Below the pieces are notes generated by a model that saw only the letters and a program-made list of their open reading frames with translations, was not told the origin of the DNA and made no database searches. Both the position numbers and the translations under genes were made by a program. 64,000 nucleotides of DNA from Oceanobacillus arenosus (GTDB lineage: Bacteria; Bacillota; Bacilli; Bacillales; Amphibacillaceae): positions 44,928 to 108,927 of the forward strand of contig NZ_PIOC01000002.1 of NCBI RefSeq assembly GCF_003369575.1. The letters run 5' to 3'. Numbering within the stretch: position 1 is the stretch's first letter; every line of letters begins with the position of its first letter. Positions 1 to 9,211 of the stretch are shown here, piece by piece.

Positions 1-210
1 GCTGATGGGGAGAGGCGGAAGACGAATAGGCCAAAGAGAAAGAATCTACATCACCTTGAGAAGATGGACTATATTTCCCCAGAAGTCCAAAACAGCCTTC
101 TAGAAACTGGTCGTGTCACAAATGGGAAATTGCGATTTGCCATATCTAAGTTTAAAAGTGAGATTGTGACTGATTTGAAGAAGGGAGATCTACACGATGG
201 CAAAAGATGA
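1..210 (+). CDS. KOW-domain ribosome-associated protein (YbzG/RplGB-like), 3' part
   Basis: The frame is open from the window edge to a TGA at 208-210, leaving 69 C-terminal residues. The segment [11 protein letters not shown] followed by [19 protein letters not shown] resembles the C-terminal half of the small KOW-domain RNA-binding protein encoded just before infA in Bacillus. Its last 14 nt overlap infA, which suggests translational coupling. The N-terminal KOW motif lies outside the window, so the assignment rests on remembered similarity of the C-terminus and on gene order. Confidence 0.75.
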   Translation, partial: ADGERRKTNRPKRKNLHHLEKMDYISPEVQNSLLETGRVTNGKLRFAISKFKSEIVTDLKKGDLHDGKR

Positions 211-415
211 TGTAATTGAAGTAGAAGGCACCGTAACAGATACATTGCCAAACGCAATGTTTAAAGTAGAGCTTGAAAACGGCCATACGGTCTTAGCACA
301 TGTATCTGGTAAAATCCGTATGCATTTTATCCGTATTCTGCCAGGTGACAAAGTAACGGTTGAGCTTTCTCCGTATGATTTGACAAAAGGACGAATTACG
401 TATCGTTATAAATAA
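197..415 (+). CDS. infA: Translation initiation factor IF-1
   Basis: This 72-residue protein has the full length and sequence of bacterial IF-1: it starts [13 protein letters not shown], contains the central [14 protein letters not shown] stretch of the OB fold, and ends RITYRYK. IF-1 binds the 30S A site and assists initiator tRNA selection with IF-2 and IF-3. A GAAGGGAGAT Shine-Dalgarno site precedes the ATG inside the upstream gene. It sits in the usual Bacillus position between the KOW gene and rpmJ. Confidence 0.98.
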   Translation: MAKDDVIEVEGTVTDTLPNAMFKVELENGHTVLAHVSGKIRMHFIRILPGDKVTVELSPYDLTKGRITYRYK

Positions 416-431
416 ACGAGCTCCGATATAA

Positions 432-560
<129 letters not shown>

Positions 561-584
561 AACCTTAGGAGGTGCAACTATTCT

Positions 585-950
585 ATGGCACGTATAGCAG
601 GTATTGACATTCCACGTGATAAACGTGTTGTCATTTCTTTAACATATATCTTTGGAATTGGTAAAGTTACCGCACAGAAAGTCCTTAAAGAAGCAGGCGT
701 TTCAGAAGACACTCGCGTTCGTGATTTAACTGAAGATGAATTAGGACGAATTCGTACAGTAATTGATCAATATACAACAGAAGGTGATCTTCGTCGTGAA
801 GTATCACTAAATATTAAACGATTGATCGAAATTGGTTCATATAGAGGCCTTCGTCATCGTCGTAGCTTACCAGTTCGTGGACAACATACTAAAAACAACT
901 CACGTACTCGTAAAGGCCCACGTCGTACAATGGCTAACAAGAAAAAATAA
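585..950 (+). CDS. rpsM: 30S ribosomal protein S13 (uS13)
   Basis: This 121-residue protein starts [15 protein letters not shown] and contains the [11 protein letters not shown] helix-hairpin-helix region. It has a basic C-terminal tail ([15 protein letters not shown]) that reaches toward tRNA in the 30S head. TTAGGAGGTG lies just upstream. It is 22 nt from rpsK in the alpha part of the ribosomal cluster. The sequence is full length with nothing odd. Confidence 0.98.
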   Translation: MARIAGIDIPRDKRVVISLTYIFGIGKVTAQKVLKEAGVSEDTRVRDLTEDELGRIRTVIDQYTTEGDLRREVSLNIKRLIEIGSYRGLRHRRSLPVRGQHTKNNSRTRKGPRRTMANKKK

Positions 951-972
951 AGTGAAGGAGGTTAACTAATCA

Positions 973-1362
973 ATGGCACGTAATACTAATACACGTAAAC
1001 GTCGTGTGAAAAAGAATATTGAATCAGGTATCGCGCATATCCGTTCTACTTTTAACAATACAATTGTTACGGTTACGGATACACAAGGTAATGCAGTTGG
1101 TTGGAGTTCAGCTGGTGCATTAGGCTTTAAAGGTTCACGTAAATCTACTCCATTTGCTGCTCAAATGGCTGCAGAAACTGTAGCTAAAACAGCAATTGAA
1201 AATGGCATGAAGACATTAGAGGTTACTGTTAAAGGACCTGGTGCTGGACGTGAAGCAGCAATTCGTTCACTTCAAGCAGCTGGTTTAGAAGTTACTGCAA
1301 TTGTTGATGTAACACCAGTTCCTCATAATGGATGCCGCCCACCAAAACGTCGTCGTGTATAA
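973..1362 (+). CDS. rpsK: 30S ribosomal protein S11 (uS11)
   Basis: This 129-residue protein contains the S11 signatures [15 protein letters not shown] and [14 protein letters not shown] and ends with [16 protein letters not shown]11 forms part of the 30S platform near the mRNA exit. GAAGGAGG precedes the start. The gene is followed by an unusually long gap for this cluster (196 nt) before rpoA, which carries its own promoter-like and stem-loop sequences. Confidence 0.98.
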   Translation: MARNTNTRKRRVKKNIESGIAHIRSTFNNTIVTVTDTQGNAVGWSSAGALGFKGSRKSTPFAAQMAAETVAKTAIENGMKTLEVTVKGPGAGREAAIRSLQAAGLEVTAIVDVTPVPHNGCRPPKRRRV

Positions 1363-1378
1363 TTTTACCGTATAGAAT

Positions 1379-1407
1379 TTGTCACTCTGTCTATAATGGG
1401 TTATGAT
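1379..1407 (+). promoter_or_regulatory. Candidate internal sigma-A promoter upstream of rpoA
   Basis: TTGTCA at 1379-1384 and TATGAT at 1402-1407 are separated by exactly 17 bp, a near-consensus sigma-A promoter in the rpsK-rpoA gap. It would allow rpoA-rplQ to be transcribed independently of the upstream ribosomal cluster. This is seen by sequence only; no start site is known. Confidence 0.6.
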
Positions 1408-1503
1408 AGCTAAAAAAGTAAGTTTATTTTTAAGAGATCAGGACAGGACAGTACGAATGAATTACAGGTAGTGCAGAAACGCCAACTGCCTATTGGGGAA
1501 TTT

Positions 1504-1525
1504 CGGTTAGACATGGGTCTAGCCG
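1504..1525 (+). promoter_or_regulatory. Stem-loop in the rpoA 5' leader
   Basis: CGGTTAGAC (1504-1512) pairs with GTCTAGCCG (1517-1525) around the 4-nt loop ATGG. This gives a 9-bp stem with one G-U pair, 15 nt before the AAAGGAGGGT ribosome site of rpoA. There is no U-run after it, so it is not a simple terminator. It may be a leader element or a processing/stability site. Confidence 0.45.
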
Positions 1526-1558
1526 GGGTTTCGACGTTTTAAAGGAGGGTTTTGTTGA

Positions 1559-2503
1559 ATGATCGAAATAGAAAAGCCAATTATTGAAACGATCGAAATT
1601 AGCGATGATGCTACTTTCGGGAAATTCGTAGTCGAACCACTTGAACGTGGATATGGTGCCACTCTAGGAAACTCCTTGCGTCGTATCTTACTATCCTCAC
1701 TTCCAGGTGCTGCCGTTACATCAATTCAAATTGATGGTGCTTTACATGAGTTCTCAACGATTGATGGAGTAGTGGAAGATGTTACCCAAATTATTTTGAG
1801 CTTGAAGAAGTTAGCACTTAGAATTTATTCTGATGAACCGAAGACAATCGAACTATCTGTTCAAGGTGAAGGAGTAGTAACTGCTGCCGATCTTACCTAT
1901 GACAGTGATGTAGAAGTGTTGAATCCTGAATTGAAAATCGCTACTTTAAATAGTAAAGGCGCTTTAAACATGAGAATGACAGCTGAGCGTGGCCGAGGTT
2001 ATCGTCAAGCTGAGCAGAATAAACATGAGGATCAACCAATAGGCGTGATTGCGATTGATTCTATTTTCACACCTGTATCACGTGTTACCTACCAAGTAGA
2101 AAACACAAGAGTAGGTCAAAATGCAAACTATGATAAATTAACATTAGATGTCTCTACAGATGGAAGCATTCGTCCTGAAGAAGCAGTTTCTTTAGGTGCT
2201 AAAATCATTACAGAGCATTTTAATATTTTTGTCGGGCTAACGGATGAAGCACAAAATGCTGAAATCATGGTCGAAAAAGAAGAAGATCAAAAAGAGAAAG
2301 TCATGGAAATGACAATCGAAGAACTTGATCTTTCTGTTAGATCTTACAACTGCTTAAAACGCGCTGGAATTAATACTGTTCAAGAGCTCGCAAACAAGAG
2401 CGAAGAAGATATGATGAAGGTTCGTAATTTAGGTCGTAAATCACTTGAAGAAGTTAAACTTAAATTAGCGGATCTTGACTTAGGTCTGCGTAATGACGAC
2501 TGA
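1559..2503 (+). CDS. rpoA: DNA-directed RNA polymerase subunit alpha
   Basis: This 314-residue alpha subunit scaffolds beta and beta-prime and contacts UP elements and activators. The N-terminal domain has the dimer/assembly motif [17 protein letters not shown] near residues 29-45. The C-terminal domain, from about residue 245, contains [16 protein letters not shown] and [23 protein letters not shown] at 1541-1550 sets the ATG start. It is followed by rplQ after 45 nt. Length and sequence are normal. Confidence 0.99.
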   Translation: MIEIEKPIIETIEISDDATFGKFVVEPLERGYGATLGNSLRRILLSSLPGAAVTSIQIDGALHEFSTIDGVVEDVTQIILSLKKLALRIYSDEPKTIELSVQGEGVVTAADLTYDSDVEVLNPELKIATLNSKGALNMRMTAERGRGYRQAEQNKHEDQPIGVIAIDSIFTPVSRVTYQVENTRVGQNANYDKLTLDVSTDGSIRPEEAVSLGAKIITEHFNIFVGLTDEAQNAEIMVEKEEDQKEKVMEMTIEELDLSVRSYNCLKRAGINTVQELANKSEEDMMKVRNLGRKSLEEVKLKLADLDLGLRNDD

Positions 2504-2548
2504 TAAACACAGTCACCTTTAGAGATTTTTTGAAAGGGAGGTACTAAC

Positions 2549-2902
2549 ATGGCTAGAAAATTTGGACGTAGTACAGACAGCCGTATGGCATTACTTCGCA
2601 ACCTTGCATCTGATTTAATTATTCATGAACGGATTGAAACTACAGAAGCAAAAGCGAAGGATTTAAAATCGGTTGTAGATAAAATGATTACATTAGGTAA
2701 ACGTGGAGATCTTCACGCTCGCCGTCAAGCAGCAGCATTCCTTTACAATAAAGAAGCTGATGAAAACAACAATGTAGTACAAAAACTTTTTGATGATGTT
2801 GCTAAACGCTATGATGAGAGACAAGGTGGATACACACGTGTTCTTAAACTTGGTGAACGCCAAGGCGATGGCGCAAAAATGGCAATCATTGAATTGGTCT
2901 AA
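2549..2902 (+). CDS. rplQ: 50S ribosomal protein L17 (bL17)
   Basis: This 117-residue protein has the L17 start [20 protein letters not shown] and the C-terminal segment [21 protein letters not shown]17 lies near the polypeptide exit tunnel. GAAAGGGAGG precedes the ATG. It is the last gene of the ribosomal cluster, followed by a terminator and then a 40-bp tandem repeat. Confidence 0.98.
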   Translation: MARKFGRSTDSRMALLRNLASDLIIHERIETTEAKAKDLKSVVDKMITLGKRGDLHARRQAAAFLYNKEADENNNVVQKLFDDVAKRYDERQGGYTRVLKLGERQGDGAKMAIIELV

Positions 2903-2918
2903 ACAAGAAACATGCGGC

Positions 2919-2967
2919 AAGGGCAGGACTTTAATCTCTCACGAGGTGAATCCAAGCCCTTTTTTTG
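2919..2967 (+). terminator. Rho-independent terminator after rplQ
   Basis: AAGGGC (2919-2924) pairs with GCCCTT (2956-2961), extended by GGA/TCC, and is followed by a run of seven T. The loop is long (about 22 nt). It ends the ribosomal-protein transcript. Confidence 0.7.
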
Positions 2968-3065
2968 TAGTAAAGAAAAGTGTAGCGGGCTTGATTAGAG
3001 ATGGAGGGTATAAGCAGGAGACCATAGAGTGCGTGGTTCTGGCACTCGATCTGCGGGTTAATGCG

Positions 3066-3300
3066 AATATCGCCCAGAGAGAAAATATATCAGCAGGAGC
3101 GCTGGAATATCGCCCGGAGAAAAAGTATATTAGCAGGAACGCCATAATATCGCCCGGAGAGAAAATATATCAGCAGGAGCGCTGGAATATCGCCCAGAGA
3201 GAAAATATATCAGCAGGAGCGCTGGAATATCGCCCGGAGAGAAAGTATATCAGCAGGAGCGCCATAATATCGCCCAATGCAAAACCATATCAGCACCACA
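3066..3300. repeat. 40-bp tandem repeat (minisatellite), five full units plus a partial sixth
   Basis: Units begin AATATCGCCC at 3066, 3106, 3146, 3186, 3226 and 3266, an exact 40-nt period. Within each unit the order is AATATCGCCC, then RGAGAGAAARTATAT, then CAGCAGGAGCGC plus a variable four bases (TGG or CAT type). Unit 2 to 3 is the most diverged. Because 40 is not a multiple of three, the array does not encode a repeated peptide in one frame. There are no unique spacers, so it is not a CRISPR. It lies between the rplQ terminator and ecfA1. Confidence 0.92.
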
Positions 3301-3376
3301 CGATCAACACAATCACAGCATAGACGAATCACATAAAAAATCCCGGGCGGAGCACAGGTTAGGAGAGGTACTTTCA

Positions 3377-4216
3377 ATGAGTAAAAGATTAATTGAGTTT
3401 AGAAATGTATCGTTTCGATATGGAGAAGAGCAGCCTTGGGTATTGAAAAATTTATCATTTGAGATTTATGAGGATGAGTGGGTCGCCATTATTGGTCATA
3501 ACGGCTCTGGAAAATCAACGATTGCTAAACTTGTAAATGGATTGCTTTTTCCGCAACAAGGGGAGATTATCATAGATGGACAACAGGTAAATGAAGCATC
3601 GATTTGGAATATTCGCAAGGAAGTTGGAATGGTATTTCAAAATCCTGATAACCAATTTGTTGGAGCGACGGTGCAGGATGATGTTGCTTTTGGTATGGAA
3701 AACCGTGGCGTCCCTCGCGAAGAGATGATGAAGCGGATAGATGAAACATTGAATGCTGTTGGAATGCAGGATTACCGGCTGACAGAGCCGCATCGATTAT
3801 CAGGTGGGCAGAAGCAGCGTGTTGCGATTGCGAGCGTGTTGGCAATATCACCAAAGGTACTTATTCTAGATGAAGCCACCGCGATGCTCGATCCAAGTGG
3901 ACGGCAGGAAATAATGGAAACAGTGTCTAAACTTCAGAACAATCAAGGGCTTTCTTTAATCACAATCACACATGATTTACATGAAGTTGTTCAAGCTGAC
4001 CGGGTAATTGTTATGAATGAAGGAGAAATATGGGATGAAGCTACCCCACGAGATATATTCTCCAAGAAAGATGAACTTCGAAAAATCGGATTAGATGTAC
4101 CATTTGTAGCCATTTTAGCGGATGAATTAAACCAAGTGGGGATCACGATTTTACAAGAACCATTAAACCACGAAGAGCTACTGGAGGAATTATGGACATT
4201 ACATTCGAGAACGTAA
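3377..4216 (+). CDS. ecfA1: ECF transporter ATPase EcfA1
   Basis: This 279-residue ABC ATPase has Walker [10 protein letters not shown] (about residues 40-48), signature LSGGQKQR and Walker [12 protein letters not shown]. Together with EcfA2 and EcfT it forms the shared energizing module that powers substrate-specific S components for vitamins and metals. GGAGAGG precedes the ATG. Its 3' end overlaps ecfA2 by 25 nt. The position between rplQ and truA is the conserved one in Bacillus. Confidence 0.96.
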   Translation: MSKRLIEFRNVSFRYGEEQPWVLKNLSFEIYEDEWVAIIGHNGSGKSTIAKLVNGLLFPQQGEIIIDGQQVNEASIWNIRKEVGMVFQNPDNQFVGATVQDDVAFGMENRGVPREEMMKRIDETLNAVGMQDYRLTEPHRLSGGQKQRVAIASVLAISPKVLILDEATAMLDPSGRQEIMETVSKLQNNQGLSLITITHDLHEVVQADRVIVMNEGEIWDEATPRDIFSKKDELRKIGLDVPFVAILADELNQVGITILQEPLNHEELLEELWTLHSRT

Positions 4217-5058
4217 CTTACATTTATCAACCAAACTCACCATTCGAGCATAAAGCATTAGACGATGTTTCGTTTCATATTGAATCCGGCTCGTTTGTAG
4301 CAATTATCGGTCATACAGGCTCCGGGAAGTCGACATTAATTAGCCATTTAAATGGGCTATCCGTGCCGACTGAGGGGATTGTATCGATTGGCGATTACCA
4401 TCTGTCGAAGGAAGACAAGCCGAAGAATATGAAGGAATTACGTAGTCGTGTTGGCGTTGTTTTTCAATATCCAGAGCATCAGTTGTTTGAGGAAACGGTG
4501 GAGAAGGATATTGCCTTTGGTCCGGCAAACTTTGATGTACCACAAGACGAGATTAAAAAACGGATTGATGCGATTGTCCCTGCAGTAGGACTTCCTACAA
4601 GCGTGTTAGAACGATCGCCATTCGATTTAAGTGGTGGGCAGATGCGAAGGGTCGCGATTGCTGGTGTTCTAGCCGTTAAACCCGACGTACTGGTCCTAGA
4701 TGAACCAACAGCGGGGCTCGACCCACGGGGGCAGAAGGAAATTATGGAGATGTTCTACTCATTGCATAAAGAACAAGGCCTAACGACTGTTCTCGTGACA
4801 CACAGCATGGAAGATGCTGTAAAGTATGCGGACCATGTGATCATTTTAAATAAAGGGTCCAAGTATATGGAAGGAAAGCCTGAAGAAGTCTTTACCCAAA
4901 AGGAATCGCTTAATCAAGTGCATCTGGATGTGCCTGAAATGGTTCGTTTTATAAATTCCTTTAAAGAGAGATTTGGTGAGGAAATTACCTTTGAAAAGCA
5001 AACAATCAAGGAGCTAGCACAAATGATAAAATCGGTAGTCAAAGGAGCGAAAGTCTAA
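4192..5058 (+). CDS. ecfA2: ECF transporter ATPase EcfA2
   Basis: This 288-residue partner ATPase has Walker [10 protein letters not shown], signature LSGGQMRR and Walker [12 protein letters not shown]. It heterodimerises with EcfA1. The ATG follows CTGGAGGAATT inside ecfA1, and its stop codon shares one base with the ecfT start, so the three genes are tightly coupled. Confidence 0.96.
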   Translation: MDITFENVTYIYQPNSPFEHKALDDVSFHIESGSFVAIIGHTGSGKSTLISHLNGLSVPTEGIVSIGDYHLSKEDKPKNMKELRSRVGVVFQYPEHQLFEETVEKDIAFGPANFDVPQDEIKKRIDAIVPAVGLPTSVLERSPFDLSGGQMRRVAIAGVLAVKPDVLVLDEPTAGLDPRGQKEIMEMFYSLHKEQGLTTVLVTHSMEDAVKYADHVIILNKGSKYMEGKPEEVFTQKESLNQVHLDVPEMVRFINSFKERFGEEITFEKQTIKELAQMIKSVVKGAKV

Positions 5059-5861
5059 TGAATAACTCCCTAATTATCGGTCAATATGTGCCTGGGACTT
5101 CCATTGTGCATAAATTGGACCCAAGAACAAAAATTACGATTATCTTTTTCTATGTATTTACCGTGTTTTTTGCTAATAGCTTACCAAGTTATGGAGTACT
5201 TGTCGTTTTTGCGCTCGCAAGCATGTTGACATCACGGGTGCCAATACGTTTCATTATGAAGGGTCTCACCCCAGTATGGTTCCTTATTATCTTTACGTTT
5301 ATCTTGCACTTATTTGTTACTAAAGAGGGAACCGTTATATTTGATGTCTGGATATTTGAATTTTACTCCGGTGGTGTCATTCAAGGATTTGCGATTTCAA
5401 TCAGGTTCTTCCTGTTAATACTAGTGACCTCACTGCTCACGTTAACAACGACACCGATTGAAATAACAGATGCAATTGAAGATATGCTGCGACCATTAAA
5501 TAAAGTGAAATTTCCAGTACATGAGCTCGCATTGATGATGTCGATTTCTTTACGCTTTATTCCAACATTAATGCAGGAGACGGATAAGATTTCAAGAGCA
5601 CAGGCATCGCGTGGCGTTGATTTTCGGACAGGGCCAATAAAAGACCGAATCAAAGCGGTTGTGCCACTGTTAGTCCCACTGTTTGTTAGTGCATTTAAAC
5701 GGGCAGAAGAGCTTGCAATGGCAATGGAGGCACGTGGCTATCAAGGTGGAGAGGGACGGTCTAAGTTACGTGAACTGAAAATCGAGTTACGAGACATCAT
5801 GGTCTATCTCCTATTTGCATGTGTCATGGCAATTTTATTCTTAACAAGAACGTATTCGTAA
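5058..5861 (+). CDS. ecfT: ECF transporter transmembrane component EcfT
   Basis: This 267-residue protein has several hydrophobic segments and the two cytoplasmic coupling-helix motifs of EcfT: SRGVDF near residue 190 and EARGYQGGEGR near 225. These dock on the two ATPases. AAGGAGCG precedes the ATG within the end of ecfA2. It is followed by truA after 16 nt. Confidence 0.96.
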   Translation: MNNSLIIGQYVPGTSIVHKLDPRTKITIIFFYVFTVFFANSLPSYGVLVVFALASMLTSRVPIRFIMKGLTPVWFLIIFTFILHLFVTKEGTVIFDVWIFEFYSGGVIQGFAISIRFFLLILVTSLLTLTTTPIEITDAIEDMLRPLNKVKFPVHELALMMSISLRFIPTLMQETDKISRAQASRGVDFRTGPIKDRIKAVVPLLVPLFVSAFKRAEELAMAMEARGYQGGEGRSKLRELKIELRDIMVYLLFACVMAILFLTRTYS

Positions 5862-5877
5862 GAGAGGCTGGACAAGG

Positions 5878-6624
5878 ATGGGAAGACTGAAGTGTACAAT
5901 CAATTATGATGGTTCTGGCTTCTTTGGCTTTCAATTTCAACCGACGAAGCGTACCGTTCAAGGAGAGCTGGAGAAGGTTCTAAAACAGATTCATAAAGGA
6001 GATCGGGTTCGACTGCAGGCATCAGGTCGTACTGATGCAGGCGTCCATGCAAAGGGGCAGGTGATTCATTTTGATTCACCCTACGATATACCTGAATTAG
6101 GATGGAAACGAGCCATGAATACCCTACTACCCGAAGATATCTATATCGATAAGGTTGAAGGGGTTACAGATGCGTTTCATGCGAGATATAGTGCGATGGA
6201 AAAGGAATATCACTACTTCGTTTGGAATGCTGAAGAACCAGATGTATTTAAACGAAATTATGCATATTATTTTCCATATCGTCTCGATATAGATAAGATA
6301 CAAGAGGCATGTCGCTATCTAGAAGGAACGCATGATTTCACGACGTTTTCCTCTGCAAAGGCGACAACAAAAGGCAGTAAAATAAGAACGATTTACCAAG
6401 CAACATGTAAGCAAAGTGGAGCGGAGATGGAGTTCATTTTTCGCGGATCCGGTTTTTTGTATAATATGGTACGAATTATGGTCAGCGTGTTACTCGATAT
6501 CGGGCAAGGCAGAAGAAATCCAGCCGACATTAAGTCCTTATTAGATGGGAAAAATCGGCAACTTGCTGGTAAAACAATTGCCCCCCAGGGACTGTATTTA
6601 TGGCAAGTAAAATATGACAAATAA
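5878..6624 (+). CDS. truA: tRNA pseudouridine(38-40) synthase TruA
   Basis: This 248-residue enzyme isomerises uridines 38-40 in the tRNA anticodon arm. The catalytic aspartate lies in SGRTDAGVHAKGQ (about residues 50-60). RGSGFLYNMVRIMV in the C-terminal half is also typical. It is the last gene of the ecfA1A2T-truA unit. The next gene, rplM, has its own promoter and leader. Confidence 0.97.
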   Translation: MGRLKCTINYDGSGFFGFQFQPTKRTVQGELEKVLKQIHKGDRVRLQASGRTDAGVHAKGQVIHFDSPYDIPELGWKRAMNTLLPEDIYIDKVEGVTDAFHARYSAMEKEYHYFVWNAEEPDVFKRNYAYYFPYRLDIDKIQEACRYLEGTHDFTTFSSAKATTKGSKIRTIYQATCKQSGAEMEFIFRGSGFLYNMVRIMVSVLLDIGQGRRNPADIKSLLDGKNRQLAGKTIAPQGLYLWQVKYDK

Positions 6625-6637
6625 ATACCTACAGAAC

Positions 6638-6665
6638 TTGACAAATACCTGTCATGTGTTATATT
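6638..6665 (+). promoter_or_regulatory. Sigma-A promoter for rplM-rpsI
   Basis: A perfect TTGACA at 6638-6643 and TATATT at 6660-6665 are separated by 16 bp, about 110 nt upstream of rplM. This makes rplM-rpsI a separate transcript from truA. Confidence 0.7.
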
Positions 6666-6675
6666 ATTATTTATG

Positions 6676-6763
6676 GCATTTTATTTCTAATTAAACCATG
6701 ATTAGCCCCGGAATCTAATTATGTTGACTATAGGAATAACAAATTTGAAACGAATTTTTTAAT
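6676..6763 (+). promoter_or_regulatory. L13 leader (ribosomal-protein autoregulatory leader) candidate
   Basis: CATGATTAG (6697-6705) pairs with CTAATTATG (6715-6723) around the loop CCCCGGAAT. Next, AAATTTG (6741-6747) pairs with CGAATTT (6751-6757) and is followed by more T, a short terminator-like hairpin before the rplM Shine-Dalgarno. Bacillales rplM transcripts are known to carry an L13 leader. I infer this is it from position and structure and did not match it to a covariance model. Confidence 0.6.
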
Positions 6764-6781
6764 ATATGGAGGGAAATTATC

Positions 6782-7219
6782 ATGCGCACAACTTTTATGG
6801 CGAATGAAGCTAATATCGAACGCAAATGGCTTGTTGTGGATGCTGAAGGTCAAAGACTTGGTCGTTTATCAAGTGAAGTTGCTGCAATCCTTCGTGGAAA
6901 GCACAAACCAACTTACACACCACATGCAGACACAGGAGATAATGTTATCATTATCAATGCTGAGAAAATAGAATTAACTGGAAACAAAATCAATGACAAA
7001 ATGTACTACAACCATTCAGGTCATCCAGGCGGAATGAGAGAACGTAACGCAGACGAAATGCGTACAAAATATCCTCAAGAAATGCTAGAAAGAGCAATTA
7101 AAGGGATGCTTCCAAAAGGTCCATTAGGTCGTAAAATGGCTAAGAAATTGCATGTATACAGAGGCGCAGAACACAATAATCAAGCACAAAAACCAGAAGT
7201 TTACGAACTTCGTGGATAA
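6782..7219 (+). CDS. rplM: 50S ribosomal protein L13 (uL13)
   Basis: This 145-residue protein starts [20 protein letters not shown] and includes [18 protein letters not shown] and [12 protein letters not shown], all typical of L13. GGAGGG precedes the ATG at the usual distance. It is co-transcribed with rpsI 19 nt downstream. Confidence 0.98.
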   Translation: MRTTFMANEANIERKWLVVDAEGQRLGRLSSEVAAILRGKHKPTYTPHADTGDNVIIINAEKIELTGNKINDKMYYNHSGHPGGMRERNADEMRTKYPQEMLERAIKGMLPKGPLGRKMAKKLHVYRGAEHNNQAQKPEVYELRG

Positions 7220-7238
7220 TTAGAAGGAGGTTAAACAA

Positions 7239-7631
7239 TTGGCACAAGTACAATATTACGGCACAGGTCGTAGAAAAAGCTCAACTGCTCGTGTACGTTT
7301 AGTACCAGGCACAGGTAATGTTACTATTAATGGTCGTGAAGCTAAAGACTATTTCCCATATGACACACAACTTCTAATTCTTAATCAGCCATTAGCTGCT
7401 ACAGAAACTGAAGGAACTTATGACGTGTTAGTTAACGTTCATGGTGGTGGTTTCACTGGTCAAGCTGGTGCAATTCGTCATGGTATTGCTCGTGCATTAT
7501 TAGAAGCAGATCCAGAATATCGTGCTTCTCTAAAACGCGAAGGTTACCTAACTCGTGATGCTCGCATGAAAGAACGTAAAAAATACGGTCTTAAAGGCGC
7601 ACGTCGTGCACCTCAGTTCTCAAAACGTTAA
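7239..7631 (+). CDS. rpsI: 30S ribosomal protein S9 (uS9), TTG start
   Basis: This 130-residue protein starts [19 protein letters not shown] and ends [14 protein letters not shown], the tail that contacts P-site tRNA. The start codon is TTG (7239-7241), set by GAAGGAGG at 7223-7230; no in-frame ATG fits the family N-terminus. It is followed by a very strong terminator. In B. subtilis cwlD lies close downstream; here about 50 kb of other genes intervene. Confidence 0.97.
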   Translation: MAQVQYYGTGRRKSSTARVRLVPGTGNVTINGREAKDYFPYDTQLLILNQPLAATETEGTYDVLVNVHGGGFTGQAGAIRHGIARALLEADPEYRASLKREGYLTRDARMKERKKYGLKGARRAPQFSKR

Positions 7632-7662
7632 TCTTAATAAAAATATTAATTTTTCAACGTTT

Positions 7663-7703
7663 ACAAGCTATTTCATCTATGATGAAATAGCTTGTTTTTG
7701 TTT
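7663..7703 (+). terminator. Strong terminator after rpsI
   Basis: A perfect 15-bp stem, ACAAGCTATTTCATC (7663-7677) with GATGAAATAGCTTGT (7681-7695), has a 3-nt loop and is followed by TTTTGTTTT. Confidence 0.93.
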
Positions 7704-7788
7704 TGAGAAAAGTCTTAGAGATGATAGAAGCTTTAAAGATTGTAAAAGATTATATTGAAATTAAAAAATCCAGAAAAAGGCCTATGAA

Positions 7789-7829
7789 AAGAACATGATT
7801 CCCGAATATATTATAGGAATCATGTTCTT
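7789..7829 (-). terminator. Terminator of the minus-strand redox operon
   Basis: AAGAACATGATTCC (7789-7802) pairs perfectly with GGAATCATGTTCTT (7816-7829). On the minus strand it is followed by TTTT. It lies 60 nt beyond the stop of the ydhR-like gene. Confidence 0.8.
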
Positions 7830-7890
7830 CTTAGTCGATAAATAATTTAGTTTTAAAATCGGAAAGTTCCATAGCAATTATGGATATACT

Positions 7891-8199
7891 TTAACCTTCT
7901 ACCGGCCCTCTAGTAATCCCAGTAAGTTTAGAATTGATAGCGAAGATCTTCGCCTTGACGTCGGTAATGCCCAAGCTAGCTAACCTTTTAGAGTGCATTT
8001 CTAAATATTTATCAGCTGTTTCTTTTGTTTCAAAAATATAAATGCCGCCAGCTTCATTTGCTTCCGGATTTTCCGTCCAGATTTTCCACATGAACCCATC
8101 TTCTTCATTGATGCTTTTTGCTAAGTCAGTAAACGCCTCAGCCATTTCATCTCCGAAGGGTCCATTCATTTTAAAACCTACTTGTAATACATATGCCAA
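7891..8199 (-). CDS. YdhR-family putative monooxygenase
   Basis: This 102-residue protein matches the pattern of E. coli YdhR along its length: NGPFGDEMAE, then KSINEEDGFMWKIWTENPE, then EAGGIYIFETKETADKYLEMH. The family forms dimeric alpha/beta barrels related to quinol monooxygenases; the true substrate is unclear. It is the last gene of a three-gene operon with a DsbA-fold protein and an FMN reductase, pointing to quinone or electrophile detoxification. GGAGAG precedes the ATG. Confidence 0.82.
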   Translation of the reverse strand: MAYVLQVGFKMNGPFGDEMAEAFTDLAKSINEEDGFMWKIWTENPEANEAGGIYIFETKETADKYLEMHSKRLASLGITDVKAKIFAINSKLTGITRGPVEG

Positions 8200-8217
8200 T
8201 TTTATCTCTCCTCGTTA

Positions 8218-9144
8218 TTATGTCGTTGTCAAATATAATTCGCCCAGAACTTCCTTCTTGTCATAACTGTCTGGTGATAGCTCTCTTTCAATAAGTGCGG
8301 TCATATCTGATTTCTCAATATCATACATTACTTCAATTTCCTTGGAGAACAATAGCTTTTCCTTTTCAAGTAAGGTAGAAAGCGCTGGTTGTTGTTTTGG
8401 CTGAAGTTCTTCCACATTTAGAACTTGCTTTAATCCGTCAACATAGTATTCAAACGGACGGCCGCCAACAATTTTTACGCCTTTATTTTCCTCATTAATC
8501 ATGACAATGGTAGGAAACCCTCTGACACCTAAGCTGCCAGCCAGAGCAAAATCTTCATTGAGTAATTGCTGTCCGATTGGTTCTGCTGCTTCCTTTACAA
8601 TTGCTTCTCCATCAAGTCCGAGTTTATTTACGATTTCAATCATAACCGATTGTTCTGAGATATTTTGATTAAATGCGAAAAGTGCTTCTCTTGCACGGCG
8701 CAAATATTCAAATGCTGCAGCATCGCTATGATTTTTTTGAATTACTTTAAATACGCGGGAAGGTGGATAGGAGGATTGAACAGGATTATCAATCATTAAC
8801 GAGCCATCAATTGGCATTCTGGAAATTTCCCCAACTTCTCTCCAGTGACCGGCAACGTCGGCTGGTTTATAAATGCCATTTGCGGGATCAATTGGCCCGT
8901 CATGCCATTTTTCCAGTAGGCCACCCATAACCGTATGGAAGTTAAAATAATCACCATACTGCTCTGTAAAACGATGGAGTGTCGGTTCAATTGCCCAGCA
9001 ATGTGAGCAGATAGGATCGGTCACATAATAAAGCTCGATTGATTTCTTTGGCTGATTAAAATTAATAATCTCCATTTCCTCTTCGCCTGCAACTCCACAG
9101 ACCCCAGTTTCTAAGTCACAAATCATGTTATTATTGTTTTTCAA
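8218..9144 (-). CDS. DsbA-fold thioredoxin-like oxidoreductase (FrnE/SpxH-related)
   Basis: The protein has 308 residues from the TTG at 9144, chosen because GAGGG lies 7 nt upstream; a longer ATG frame starting at 9207 has no ribosome site. After MICDLETGVCG the thioredoxin-fold domain begins IELYYVTDPICSHCWAIEP, with a CSHC redox motif, and includes the cis-Pro loop VRGFPTIVM. No signal peptide is seen, so it should be cytoplasmic. It is related to DsbA-like FrnE and to the Spx adaptor SpxH. Operon context favours a stress or redox role; which subfamily is uncertain. Confidence 0.75.
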   Translation of the reverse strand: MKNNNNMICDLETGVCGVAGEEEMEIINFNQPKKSIELYYVTDPICSHCWAIEPTLHRFTEQYGDYFNFHTVMGGLLEKWHDGPIDPANGIYKPADVAGHWREVGEISRMPIDGSLMIDNPVQSSYPPSRVFKVIQKNHSDAAAFEYLRRAREALFAFNQNISEQSVMIEIVNKLGLDGEAIVKEAAEPIGQQLLNEDFALAGSLGVRGFPTIVMINEENKGVKIVGGRPFEYYVDGLKQVLNVEELQPKQQPALSTLLEKEKLLFSKEIEVMYDIEKSDMTALIERELSPDSYDKKEVLGELYLTTT

Positions 9145-9211
9145 TGCATTTCCCTCATTTCTATAGAATAGGAGAGAAGAGGCAAAACGCTTATCTCTCG
9201 TTATCATTTAT

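Noticed and set aside
3066..3300. CRISPR array
   Set aside because: Units are contiguous with no unique spacers and there are no cas genes.
2790..3323. A 177-codon open frame across the end of rplQ and the 40-bp repeats
   Set aside because: It starts inside rplQ in another frame, has no ribosome site, and its repetitive peptide only reflects the 40-nt period read successively in three frames.
9145..9207. Longer start for the DsbA-fold protein
   Set aside because: No ribosome site; GAGGG is correctly spaced to the TTG at 9144, and the extension has no family similarity.
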